Under the pieces are notes generated by a model. The model worked only from the letters and a program-made list of their open reading frames with translations, searched no databases and was not told where the DNA came from. Both the position numbers and the translations under genes were made by a program. A stretch of 64,000 bases of DNA, taken from Hyphomicrobiales bacterium (GTDB lineage Bacteria > Pseudomonadota > Alphaproteobacteria > Rhizobiales > HXMU1428-3). Location: positions 1-64,000 of the forward strand of contig JAJFHX010000036.1 of NCBI GenBank assembly GCA_021775425.1, read 5' to 3'. Below, in pieces: positions 45,101-51,731 of this stretch. How positions within the stretch are numbered: position 1 is the stretch's first letter; each line of letters begins with the position of its first letter.

Positions 45101-47835
45101 AGTATTTCGATCACGGTCTTGATTTCCTCCCCAAAGGAGGTAATGGCGTGCTTGAAATCGGCACAGGGGCCGAAGCGGGCTTTGCAGACTTAACCCGCGG
45201 CTCTGTTGATGGCTTTGACGAAAACGGCGTGCCTGAACACCTCAATAAAGCCTCGCCTTTTGTTGATCAGAACCAGGCCTATGGCTCCAATGAACTGGTT
45301 GGCCAGTTCCTGCGTGAAAGCGTCAAACTGAACCCAACGGATGATCACGGCGTCGCTGGTGCAAGATTGTTTGCCGGCATGCCTGATCCTGACAATCCAG
45401 AATTCAATCTCCTGCCAAACATGCGTGAGCTGATCATGCATCACTGGGAAATGGACACCATGTTTGTTCATGAAACTCTTCCCGGTGGTCAGATGTCATT
45501 CCGTGAATATTTCACAGATTGGCCTTATGAAGATGCAAATGCACCGGGCGGCGTGGCTGTTGGCACACTGGTTGATGAGTTTGGTGTCATCAACGAAGCC
45601 ATGATCCCCTCCTTTAATGGTGACTTCATGGACAGCGGCTATATTCTGGTTGGCGATGCCAATCCGTTTATTAATCTGCTTGACCATTATGTGGCTGGTG
45701 ATTTGCGGGCAAATGAAAATGTCACGCTGACATCCATCCACACCATCTGGGCCAGAAACCACAACTACCATGTTGAAAAACTACTCGAAGCAGGCTTTGC
45801 CGGTAACGTGGAAGAGCTGTTCCAGGCCGCAAAAATTGTCAACGAAGTTGAATATCAGCGCGTTGTGTTTGACGAGTTCGCTGATGTTCTGCTTGGTGGC
45901 CTGAAAGGCAGTGGCAACCACGGCTTTGATGAATACAACCCCGATGTTGATGCCCGCATCTCGCATGAGTTTGCTGGTGCCGCGTACCGCTTCGGTCATT
46001 CACTGATCAGCCAGACCATTGAAATTCTGGATGAAAATGGCAACCCGCAGGAAGTCTCTCTGGTAGATGTGTTCCTTAATCCAACCAATGATAATGAGGC
46101 GTTCACAACACCGCTGCCTCCAGGCTTTATACCCCAGCCGGGTTATGAGCAGGTCGGTGTTGATCCGATCATCGGTGGCATACTGAACCAGCAATCAGAA
46201 GAGGTTGACTTTAACCTCGTAGATGCGGTTCGCAACGACCTGGTCGCCATTCGGGCTGATCTGTTTGCCTTTAACGTCTCTCGTGGCTGGGACCTTGGCC
46301 TTGGCACCTTGAACCAGATCCGTGCTGACCTTCTGGCATCAGATGATCCTTACGTGAAGGAAGCCGTTGACCGGGTTGGCGAAGACCTTGATCCCTATAC
46401 GTCATGGGATGACTTTAAAAATCGCAACGGGCTAAGCAATGCTGTGATCGCACAGTTCATGGCCGCTTATCCTGATCTGGTCCTCAATACTCAGGAAGAA
46501 ATAGATGCCTTCATGGCAGCCAATCCAAACATCCAGCTCACTGGTGCCAATAATAATATTGTTAAAGGCATCGACAGAGTTGACTTCTGGGTCGGTGGTC
46601 TTGCTGAAGAACATGTCAACGGCGGTGTCGTTGGCTCCACCTTCTGGGTTGTGCTGCATGAGCAGTTTGACCGCTTGCAGGAAGGTGACCGCTTCTATTA
46701 TCTCGATCGCGCCAAAGACTTTGACTTCTATGACTTTGTAAAAGACGAAGGCTTTGCCGGTATCATTGAGCGTAACACAGGCCTTGAAGGCCTGCCGGAA
46801 GATATCTTTGAAGTCAGCGATGAAATTGCTGATGCCAATGATAACAGCAATGATGATGACGACGACGATGACGATGATGATGACACCGATACATCAGATG
46901 ATAATGATGATAGCGGTTCAAACTCCAATGATGACACCGTTGACGGGGCAACTTCACTGGTAGCTCTAACCTTAACCGGTACCGAGCTTAGCGATACGCT
47001 CATCGGCCAGGGTGGCGCAGATGTTCTTGCCGGTATGGCTGGCGACGATACTCTGATTGCCGGTGACGGAGACGACACAGTCTCTGGTGGTGATGGAAAT
47101 GATCAGATTGTCGGCAACGATGGCAATGACCTTCTGCTTGGCGGTGATGGTGAAGACCTTATTATCGCTGGTGATGGTAATGACACCATCTTCTCAGGAG
47201 ATGATAATGATCACATCATTGCTGGTGACGGAGATGATCTGGTCAATGCCGGCGCTGGAGACGACTTTGTCGATTTAGGAGCGGGTGATGACACAGTCTT
47301 CGCAGCCCTGAATGATGGCAATGACGTTTATATCGGTGGCGAAGGCGCAGGTGATACGCTTGATTTCTCCTCCATCACAGCAGATGTAACAGTTGATCTC
47401 GGAAATGGCAGCTTTGGCTCAGCCGCCAGCAGCCAGACCGGAACAGACACCATCAGTGGCTTTGAAGATGCCATCGGTGGCGCTGGCAACGATACATTCA
47501 TTGCTAATAATGCCCAGAATTCATTCGCCGGCGGCATTGGCGACGATATGTTCGTCTTTAACTCAGCCACAGCCGCAAATGGTGATCAGATCACAGATTT
47601 CACCTCAGGTGATAAAATTGATCTGACCGGCATTGAAGCTGCAAACAGCTTTGGCGGTGACGGTAAATTTGACCTGTTGGGTGATGCAGCAGTGTTCACA
47701 GCGGCCGGTCAGTTAATCGTCAGGGCAGAGGGAGAAAGCTTAAGATTAGAGGGCAATGTGGATAATGATCTGGATGCAGATTTCTCAATCCTCATATCAG
47801 GTAAATCTGAGCTTGATTCATCAGACTTCAGTTAA
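36130..47835 (+). CDS. giant secreted RTX protein with three animal-type haem peroxidase modules (MopA-like)
   Basis: The 3901-residue protein has no N-terminal signal and ends in a type I secretion tail (DFSILISGKSELDSSDFS). Module 1 (about 55-900) has distal FGQFFDHG (H208; D207 is the haem-ester Asp position), RANENIGL (R455, E458) and proximal YRFGHS (H592). Two lectin-like beta modules follow (about 920-1175), then RTX repeats (1235-1366), an Ig-like segment, and more RTX repeats (1818-1973). Peroxidase modules 2 and 3 have distal His 2281 and 2995 and proximal His 2576 and 3290. RTX repeats at 3617-3746 complete it. The Ca-ligand Asp after the distal His is Gly in all three. Animal haem peroxidases oxidise halides, Mn(II) or organics. 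MopA of Aurantimonas and Erythrobacter, linked to Mn(II) oxidation, has this architecture. The activity here is inferred. The type I secretion genes follow directly. Confidence 0.92.
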   Translation: MVAFTKHDLQFILDGITVSETHASSTNTIITTINGDVWTVADLETSRQILLDLVPNSLEPIGMRTITGELNNLVIGQEDFGALGEFPRLLDPDYRDDATTGNTETPFGFGPMGPFVTNTDYANSDGDSFNGAPGPVSNGDVVDSDPRIISNLIVDQTTNNPVAVYAAGLNDGSELNGDLFFIPNVAPDEGLSAPFNSWMTLFGQFFDHGLDLVNKGGSGTVYMPLQPDDPLYVEGGFTNFMVLTRASVDPGPDGVIGTDDDVSDAVNKTSPFVDQNQTYTSHPSHQIFVREYELEDRGDGLRPYSTGALIEGAGGGMATWGEVKEQARDLLGFELTDREGLDIPLFAVDQYGEFIRGANGLPQIVMADGTLVEGNLTTPVVIDSSAGAPGTIDGAEIAPRTGFSFLLDIAHEANPIDSQTGAFLSADTDTEVGLSEPGAYDNELLDAHFIAGDGRANENIGLTAVHHVFHQEHNRLVEQTKEVLLSSLNNADLGTVGDEDGAIAALEVLNGYLEVPVTAIPTTQAQIDALIWDGDRLFQAAKFGTEMQYQHLVFEEFARKVQPLVDLFASYETSIDAKIVAEFAHTVYRFGHSMLTETVDLMDTEGNLTEVGLIEAFLNPFGFNQAVNEMGQVSEADILAQDSSIAAGAIIRGMTRQTGNEIDEFVTEALRNNLLGLPLDLAAINIARGRDTGIPTLNDARADFYAGTGDTKLKPYDDWVDFAQNMKHGGASIVNFIAAYGQHSLVLSATSVEQKRAAALAITTGVDQSGTDSLGNAYNFVAPTDRLEFLNSTGAWETAETGLNLVDFWIGGLAEAIEPFGGMLGSTFNFVFEQQLEDLQDGDRFYYLGRVAGLNFLSQLEQNSLANMIIRNTDIGDNGGDHLPGDIFSTPAFILEVDQSLQITGLPSPDVAIMESGTVMVENADGATWQTITFDQPIENAVVSMMINTLSDIDPATIRVRNITDTGFEFQIDEYDYLDGIHGTETISWVAVAAGEHVLSDGTIIKAGTVEEDAAGNSNVAFGGTETFSGAPIVLTQVSTVNEDTAILTRVQTIDANGFNLRLSEQEAGAGVNGGTHATETVGWIAIEAGDGTLLSTGLTGDGVNHNTANITHNGGFANTVFIAQMQTRDGGDPATVRGVSFDGTNASLFIEEEASADAETNHTGENVGYLVLPTGVITTPGALNADPVNDPLAPGEVNPFLDIGGNSLVIREDLDNDGDNDLLHYTGGDHVVLGGTEENDTIIGSIGDDTLWGDGGDDNLEGGDGGDIILGGDGDDVITDIGGVNNLQGQDGNDAISAGPGEALILAGAGKDFVLQGADLAETFGGLGDDFIHAGTESNILFGNEGNDWLEGGGGNNLLVGDNGDPFLNSTSGGHDVFISGQGDDDYDSEGGDDIMEGADGIQRFEGLNGFDWATYKDVDQGVSADMLLRAFDETPLPPSNVSIQDRFDSVEGLSGGRGGDILRGSNQTAVEIATINNGNNSVLRNFDLIQGLREGDFGGAFDGNTIFDAATTEWGEGDIILGGAGSDIIEGREGNDIIDGDLKLDVRLLIRDSGGAPIATAFKMLGDLYAVDANGTPLTDINGDYIPAPLGPNGEYASLNDAVFNRAVNPGNIEILREIIDESEMSDFDTAQFSDVFANYTIDLTPNAEGFIRIQHDSVAGANDGLGIDGTDLVRGIERLQFADQVINLSANNTVATGMPQIVDPVSGLPVTTPAIGQEVRATQGDIFDADGTTTSTFVYTWQMEESPGEGDWVDIIILTVSGDDAPLTGEVVTLPDEVLGLAIRVVASFQDDAGVIEQVVSLPTDLVGNSVAPTGTAGADILLGTPFDDVINGGAGNDEIFGLAGNDVLRGQADDDVIEGGLGNDIISGGGGLDELFGGDGMDTIDGNGGADLLDGGDGNDLLRGGGGADELLGGAGDDDLRGNAGADEISGGTGNDDIRGGGGNDEILWVAGDGRDTVDGGGGNADVFDITGDAAIAETFRIIAVTPPNPDPGLGPIAAGTEIIVTRNDGSGETIIAELQRIEELVINGVDVDANGGAAVGDTILVSGDFTNTSLALNTITINGTTGDDTVDITGLSSAHRIVFRTNGGQDMVVGQLRAQDVIEVAPGLTPADYDAPVYDSNTGLWTITQTGGGHSISYPGTPTSDQPMLGSSTSNTDNFEFTVDDVRELKNLVRGLPSENLDDDTAHATGIRDLEGTGNNVANPDYGSSDQPFIRLTDAHYGAYDVSIGNFSVNPIFNGLDAREISNILGDQEAGLAKSEEETNIFFMAFGQYFDHGLDFLPKGGNGVLEIGTGAEAGFADLTRGSVHGFDENGVPEHLNKASPFVDQNQAYGSNELVGQFLRESIKLSPTDDHGVAGARLFAGIPDPSNPAFNLLPSMRELIQHHWEMDTMFVHETLPGGQMSFREYFTDWPYADANAPGGVAVGTLVDEFGVINEAMIPAFNGDFMGSGYILVGDANPFINLLDHYVAGDLRANENYTLTSIHTIWARNHNYHVEKLLDAGFDGTAEELFQAAKIVNEVEYQRVVFDEFADVLLGGLKGSGQHGFDDYNPDVDARISHEFAGAAYRFGHSLISQTIEIIDENGQVKEVSLVDVFLNPTNDAEAFTAPLPPGYVPQPGYEQIGVDPVIAGITNQQSEEVDFNLVDAVRNDLVAIRADLFAFNVSRGWDLGLGTLNQIRADLLASEDPYVKEAVDRVGEDLDPYTSWEDFQERNELSDAVIAQFMAAYPDLVLNTPEEIAEFVAANPNIQLTGANNNIVKGIDRVDFWVGGLAEEHVNGGVVGSTFWVVLHEQFDRLQEGDRFYYLDRADEFDFYDFARDEGFAGIIERNTGLEGLPEDIFEVNGDGANDNDNDDDDDTDDDDNDNGNNTGEFIYTDDDVAELLNLVRGLPSENLDDDTAHATGIRDLEGTGNNVANPDFGSSDQPFIRLTDAHYGEFNSSINNFDINPIFDGLDAREISNILGDQEEGLEKSEQQTSIFFMAFGQYFDHGLDFLPKGGNGVLEIGTGAEAGFADLTRGSVDGFDENGVPEHLNKASPFVDQNQAYGSNELVGQFLRESVKLNPTDDHGVAGARLFAGMPDPDNPEFNLLPNMRELIMHHWEMDTMFVHETLPGGQMSFREYFTDWPYEDANAPGGVAVGTLVDEFGVINEAMIPSFNGDFMDSGYILVGDANPFINLLDHYVAGDLRANENVTLTSIHTIWARNHNYHVEKLLEAGFAGNVEELFQAAKIVNEVEYQRVVFDEFADVLLGGLKGSGNHGFDEYNPDVDARISHEFAGAAYRFGHSLISQTIEILDENGNPQEVSLVDVFLNPTNDNEAFTTPLPPGFIPQPGYEQVGVDPIIGGILNQQSEEVDFNLVDAVRNDLVAIRADLFAFNVSRGWDLGLGTLNQIRADLLASDDPYVKEAVDRVGEDLDPYTSWDDFKNRNGLSNAVIAQFMAAYPDLVLNTQEEIDAFMAANPNIQLTGANNNIVKGIDRVDFWVGGLAEEHVNGGVVGSTFWVVLHEQFDRLQEGDRFYYLDRAKDFDFYDFVKDEGFAGIIERNTGLEGLPEDIFEVSDEIADANDNSNDDDDDDDDDDDTDTSDDNDDSGSNSNDDTVDGATSLVALTLTGTELSDTLIGQGGADVLAGMAGDDTLIAGDGDDTVSGGDGNDQIVGNDGNDLLLGGDGEDLIIAGDGNDTIFSGDDNDHIIAGDGDDLVNAGAGDDFVDLGAGDDTVFAALNDGNDVYIGGEGAGDTLDFSSITADVTVDLGNGSFGSAASSQTGTDTISGFEDAIGGAGNDTFIANNAQNSFAGGIGDDMFVFNSATAANGDQITDFTSGDKIDLTGIEAANSFGGDGKFDLLGDAAVFTAAGQLIVRAEGESLRLEGNVDNDLDADFSILISGKSELDSSDFS
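39832..40227 (+). repeat. RTX calcium-binding nonapeptide block 1
   Basis: Codes for GGxGxDxUx repeats (GDDTLWGDGGDDNLEGGDGG and similar), regular in the first third and degenerate later. A short further patch lies at about 40681-40764 (ILGGAGSDIIEGREGNDII). Such repeats fold into a beta-roll on Ca2+ outside the cell. Confidence 0.85.
41581..42048 (+). repeat. RTX calcium-binding nonapeptide block 2
   Basis: The longest regular RTX array of the gene, about 15 nonapeptides (for example NGGAGNDEIFGLAGNDVLRG), between the Ig-like segment and peroxidase module 2. It separates the diverged first peroxidase from the duplicated pair. Confidence 0.9.
42634..44673 (+). repeat. tandem duplication, copy A (peroxidase module 2)
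   Basis: A 2040-base in-frame unit from the DDV before the LVRGLPSENLDDD segment to LPEDIFEV. It is repeated 2142 bases downstream with very high protein identity and long identical DNA stretches, for example around the FGQYFDHGLDF and RNDLVAIRADLFAF segments. Its motifs are described under the parent gene. Confidence 0.93.
44685..44760 (+). repeat. Asp/Asn-rich linker codons between modules 2 and 3
   Basis: GAT/GAC/AAT-rich low-complexity DNA encoding an acidic linker (NDNDDDDDTDDDD). A similar acidic tract (46845-46935, with eleven consecutive Asp) follows module 3. They probably act as flexible, Ca2+-responsive spacers. Confidence 0.8.
44776..46815 (+). repeat. tandem duplication, copy B (peroxidase module 3)
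   Basis: Second copy of the 2040-base unit. It is joined to copy A by a 102-base Asp/Asn-rich linker. Differences are concentrated at module edges, for example YGAYDVSIGNFSVN in A against YGEFNSSINNFDIN in B. All haem-contact motifs are identical. Confidence 0.93.
46978..47368 (+). repeat. RTX calcium-binding nonapeptide block 3
   Basis: About 13 GGDGNDxU-type repeats close to the C terminus (for example GDDTLIAGDGDDTVSGGDGN), followed by the RTX C-terminal region and secretion signal. This is the usual position for the folding nucleus of a type I secreted protein. Confidence 0.9.
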
Positions 47836-47846
47836 GGCTAAACCAA

Positions 47847-47882
47847 TGTGGCCCCTTTACAATAATTGTTAAAGGGGCCACA
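47847..47882 (+). terminator. hairpin between the giant RTX gene and its secretion genes
   Basis: A 13-bp perfect GC-containing stem (TGTGGCCCCTTTA / TAAAGGGGCCACA, arms 47847-47859 and 47870-47882) begins 12 bases after the stop. Only a short, interrupted T-rich stretch follows, so partial termination (attenuation) is likely. That would keep the exporter genes expressed at a lower level than the substrate. Confidence 0.7.
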
Positions 47883-47948
47883 ATAAGCCTTTGTTAAGCA
47901 TACTTGGTCTGGAGATCGTTATTAGTAATTAGATCATGGGGTAATCGG

Positions 47949-49694
47949 ATGCCGAATGTTAAGAGTAAAGGCACCAATGGGGATAAAACACCAATTAATG
48001 TGATGGGTGGGATGAAGGGAATTATCTTATTCCTGTTTATCTTGTCTGGTGTTGTCAATGTGCTGGCACTGACAGGTGCCATCTATATGCTTCAAATCTA
48101 TGATCGGGCATTAACCAGCCAGAGCATTCCCACATTGCTCGCGCTTTCCTTTTTAGCCATTGGTCTCTATTTATTTCAGGGCACACTTGATGTCGTTAGG
48201 TCTCAGATTCTTGTTCGTCTGGGCGCTAAATTTGATGAAGGCCTCGCCCCTCTCACCCATAAAGTCACCATCGACATGCCCCGTTTCGGTTTTTCACTCG
48301 CTGAAGCCAAAGAGCGCAGCCGCGATGTGGATACAGTCCGCTCATTTATGTCCGGTCAGGGGCCGCAGGCCTTGTTTGATCTACCCTGGATGCCGCTTTA
48401 TATTGCGTTCATCTATTTTCTCCATCCCCTGCTTGGCACCATCACCATCCTCGGTGCCATTGTACTGGCCACCCTCACCATCATCACAGAAATACTGACC
48501 AAAAAACACGCCCAGGAAGCGAACCAGTCTGAAGTTCATCGCGCAAATATTGCCAATGCGCACACAAACAATTCAGACATCATCAGAGCGATGGGGATTT
48601 CAGAACGAGCCGTTAAAAGATTTGAAGAAATTAATGACAGACACCTGAAAATTCACACCAGACTAAATGACATTTCCGGCACCTTAACAGGCCTTTCCAA
48701 AGTTCTCCGCATGATGTTGCAATCAGCTGTGCTGGGCTTGGGGGCTTATCTTACAATTCAGGGGCATTTAACCGCCGGTGCAATTATCGCCGCATCAGTC
48801 GCAGCCGCAAGAGCTCTTGCCCCGGTTGATCTGGCCATCAGCCAGTGGAAAAGCCTTGTCATCGCCCGCCGCAGCTACGCCCGCCTGAAAGAAACCCTCG
48901 CCGCGATGGATGATGATACTCAAATGGTGGAATTACCAGCCCCTGCTTCATCCGTCCAGATTGAAAATATCACAGTCGCAGCACCCGGCAGCGGGGCAGT
49001 TGTCCTTTCAGATATGAGCCTTTCCTTAAACAGTGGACAGGCCCTTGGTCTGGTCGGTGCAACAGGCGGTGGTAAATCAACATTTGCAAAAGCCGTCACT
49101 GGTGTCTGGCCATTGGTGCGCGGTACAGTCAGATTTGACAATGCCGATATCAAACAGTGGCGCCCCGAAGAACTTGGCAGGCATATGGGCTATCTGCCGC
49201 AGGATGTCTCACTGATGGATGGCACAATTTCAGAAAATATCTGCCGGTTTGACCCTGAACCATCGAGTGAAAAAATTATCGCAGCCGCAAAAGCCGCTGG
49301 CGTGCATGAGCTTATCGTCAGATTGCCAAATGGCTATCAGACCGAACTCGGTCCAAATGGCATGTCACTTTCAGGCGGCCAGAGGCAGCGCATTGGTCTT
49401 GCCCGCGCGCTTTATGATGAACCGTTTTTAATTGTCCTTGATGAGCCAAATTCCAACCTTGATCTGGAAGGCGATCAGGCCCTCACCAATGCAATTAATT
49501 CGGTCAAACAAAGAGGTGGCATTGTCATTGTGATCGCCCACCGCCCAAGCGCGATATCCGCCTGTGACACGGTTGGAATTATCAAACAGGGTCAGCTGGT
49601 AGCCCTTGGTCCGAAAGATGAGATTTTAGAAGATTTAACCCGCCAGAGTTTGAAGCCGGTCGCCAAATCAGAACCGCAAAAACAGGCAGGTTAA
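47949..49694 (+). CDS. type I secretion system ATPase/permease (PrtD family)
   Basis: This inner-membrane ABC exporter would move the RTX proteins out of the cell. It has 581 residues from ATG 47949; the TTG start at 47904 of the long ORF has no support. Six membrane helices occupy about 15-300. The ATPase domain has Walker A GATGGGKST, signature LSGGQRQRIGLARAL, Walker B FLIVLDEPNSNLD and switch His in IAHRPSA. There is no N-terminal C39-like domain, which places it with PrtD/LipB-type exporters. It starts 114 bases after the giant gene. The outer-membrane TolC partner is not in the window. Confidence 0.95.
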   Translation: MPNVKSKGTNGDKTPINVMGGMKGIILFLFILSGVVNVLALTGAIYMLQIYDRALTSQSIPTLLALSFLAIGLYLFQGTLDVVRSQILVRLGAKFDEGLAPLTHKVTIDMPRFGFSLAEAKERSRDVDTVRSFMSGQGPQALFDLPWMPLYIAFIYFLHPLLGTITILGAIVLATLTIITEILTKKHAQEANQSEVHRANIANAHTNNSDIIRAMGISERAVKRFEEINDRHLKIHTRLNDISGTLTGLSKVLRMMLQSAVLGLGAYLTIQGHLTAGAIIAASVAAARALAPVDLAISQWKSLVIARRSYARLKETLAAMDDDTQMVELPAPASSVQIENITVAAPGSGAVVLSDMSLSLNSGQALGLVGATGGGKSTFAKAVTGVWPLVRGTVRFDNADIKQWRPEELGRHMGYLPQDVSLMDGTISENICRFDPEPSSEKIIAAAKAAGVHELIVRLPNGYQTELGPNGMSLSGGQRQRIGLARALYDEPFLIVLDEPNSNLDLEGDQALTNAINSVKQRGGIVIVIAHRPSAISACDTVGIIKQGQLVALGPKDEILEDLTRQSLKPVAKSEPQKQAG

Positions 49695-49741
49695 TAAAGC
49701 CAGCAATAAAGATTATTAACAGTAAGAACAGGTCGTAAGCC

Positions 49742-51691
49742 ATGAGGCAGATTGAAACCATCAGAGAGGATCAGATTGGCCCCGATGGTAAGCCTTTGCG
49801 TAAATATGAATTTATTGACGGGCAAACTGGCGCGACAGGTCTGAAATTCGCGATAGGTCTTGTAATTGTCAATGTCGTTCTTGTCTTTAAAGACTTGTTT
49901 TTTTCGGCTTCTAAAGCGGATGATAAAAATAATCTGAATAACGGAAACGATGAACAACAACAAAAAGAAATCATCACCCAAAAAGCGGCAGCCCTGCCAG
50001 AACTGGTTCAGGAAACAGAGACAAAAGAAAAGAATGAAGTGCCGTCAGACGTTACCAGTTCCGGTTCTTCCAAACGCTACTTTGCCGGTAAAACTGAAAG
50101 CCTGTTTGATGAAGCTCCAAAAAATTCAGGCACGGCCTATAGTTTTGAGCAGAAATTAAATACAGGCTCTCACGCAACCAGCAACCCGTTTGAAAACGTC
50201 ATTCAATTCCCCGGTGTTTTCCGCGTCACCCCGCTTAATTCTGGCCCGGATTTAGGAGGAGGAGCCGGATCATCAGGCCCTGTCAATCAGAACAACAACT
50301 CTGAAGATGATGATACGACCAGCGATGACACAGCCGAGCGCAACAGACTGCCCATGCTGAACGGCGCGGTTGTCTTTTCATCGCTCTACGTGAACCAGTC
50401 AATCATTTTGGCTGAAGCTGATTTTCTCCGCGGGGCCTATGATCTGGATGAAGACGCCCTTGCGATCAATAATCTGATCGCCAGTAGAGGGACAATCGAA
50501 GAGCTTGAAGACGGAAAATGGCAATTTATCCCGGACCCTTATGATCTGACAGACATCACGTTTCATTATGAAATCTCAGACGGAACAGGCGCAGTCCAGC
50601 AGATTGCTCATCTGTCATACACAGAACTGCCCGGCGGGGATTTTGTCGGCACTGAAGAAAATGACGTCATCGTCGGCAGTGGAGGCAGAGATAAAATTGA
50701 AGGCCTGAGCGGTAATGATACCATCCTCTCACGAGAAGCAGCCGACCTTATTGACGCTGGCCCGGGGGATGATCGCATAGTCGCCGGAGAGGGTGATGAT
50801 GTCATATACGCTGGCTTGGGCAATGATGTTGTATTTGGCGGCACGGGTAACGATCTGATTTTTGGCGGCGCAGGTGATGACGTCCTGATGGGGGAAGAGG
50901 GCGATGATGAGATTTTTGGTGATGCGGGCAATGATCAGATCTTCGGTGGCATAGGAAATGATAAAGCGCTTGGCGGCCTGGATAATGATAAACTTGAAGG
51001 CAATGAGGGCAACGATTTTCTCGATGGAGAACAGGGCGCCGATGAAATTTCAGGCGGCAGCGGAAATGACATTCTGATCGGTGGCACAGGTGATGACAAT
51101 GTCAAAGGTGATAGCGGAGATGATCTCTTCATAGCTCTCAGCAATGATGGAGATGACCATTATGATGGCGGCGACGATGTCGACACTTTAGACCTGAGCG
51201 CCATAACATCAGATACTGACATTAACCTGGCGACTGGCACCGCAAGCGGTGCGGAAATTGGCACAGATGAAGTGCTTAATTTTGAAAATGTCGTGGCTGG
51301 TCGTGGCAATGATACAATCACCGCCAATGAAAACGTCAATTCCCTTTGGGGTAATTTCGGTGAGGACATTTTTGTGTTTCTCTCTGGCAATAACAGCGGC
51401 AAGGGAAGTGGGCATAGAGATCGTATTGAAGATTTTGAAGTAGGTGACAAAATCGATATTTCACTGATGGATGGAAATCAGGGTGAAGACGGATTGCAAA
51501 GATTGAGCTTCAAATATGATCAGGCCGAATTCGATGGCGTCGGCCAGGTGCTCTATAAATATGAGAATAATGACACAACTGAATTCACTCTGCTGCGTTT
51601 TAAATATGATGAAGATGATCTCGACGAAGCCGATTTTGAAATAGAAATCACCGGCAGACATGTCTTTACAGAAGACAACCTCATCACCTGA
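49742..51691 (+). CDS. RTX repeat protein with N-terminal membrane helix
   Basis: The 649-residue protein has an N-terminal cytoplasmic stretch (1-37) and one hydrophobic helix (about 38-57, FAIGLVIVNVVLVFKDLFF) with no obvious cleavage site. A polar linker (60-200) and a cadherin/Ig-like segment (about 205-300, FIPDPYDLTDITFHYEISDG) follow. A long RTX array covers about 303-487, and the final region resembles other RTX C termini (IEDFEVGDKIDISLMDG). The RTX C terminus suggests type I secretion, while the membrane helix suggests anchoring. Both together are unusual. It sits between the ATPase (47 bases) and the adaptor (40 bases), so it is made with the exporter. Confidence 0.85.
   Translation: MRQIETIREDQIGPDGKPLRKYEFIDGQTGATGLKFAIGLVIVNVVLVFKDLFFSASKADDKNNLNNGNDEQQQKEIITQKAAALPELVQETETKEKNEVPSDVTSSGSSKRYFAGKTESLFDEAPKNSGTAYSFEQKLNTGSHATSNPFENVIQFPGVFRVTPLNSGPDLGGGAGSSGPVNQNNNSEDDDTTSDDTAERNRLPMLNGAVVFSSLYVNQSIILAEADFLRGAYDLDEDALAINNLIASRGTIEELEDGKWQFIPDPYDLTDITFHYEISDGTGAVQQIAHLSYTELPGGDFVGTEENDVIVGSGGRDKIEGLSGNDTILSREAADLIDAGPGDDRIVAGEGDDVIYAGLGNDVVFGGTGNDLIFGGAGDDVLMGEEGDDEIFGDAGNDQIFGGIGNDKALGGLDNDKLEGNEGNDFLDGEQGADEISGGSGNDILIGGTGDDNVKGDSGDDLFIALSNDGDDHYDGGDDVDTLDLSAITSDTDINLATGTASGAEIGTDEVLNFENVVAGRGNDTITANENVNSLWGNFGEDIFVFLSGNNSGKGSGHRDRIEDFEVGDKIDISLMDGNQGEDGLQRLSFKYDQAEFDGVGQVLYKYENNDTTEFTLLRFKYDEDDLDEADFEIEITGRHVFTEDNLIT
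50648..51200 (+). repeat. RTX calcium-binding nonapeptide array
   Basis: About 18 nonapeptides encoded in a row (for example GGTGNDLIFGGAGDDVLMGE) inside the membrane-helix RTX protein. It is more regular than blocks 1-3 of the giant protein. Confidence 0.9.
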
Positions 51692-51731
51692 ATACGGAAA
51701 ATAATAGTACAACCTAAAGGTCACTTAAATA

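Noticed and set aside
46728-47078. Minus-strand Ser/Pro-rich ORFs opposite the RTX regions
   Set aside because: They are shadows of GAT/GGC-rich RTX codons with Ser/Pro-rich low-complexity translations, no ribosome sites and no conserved features.
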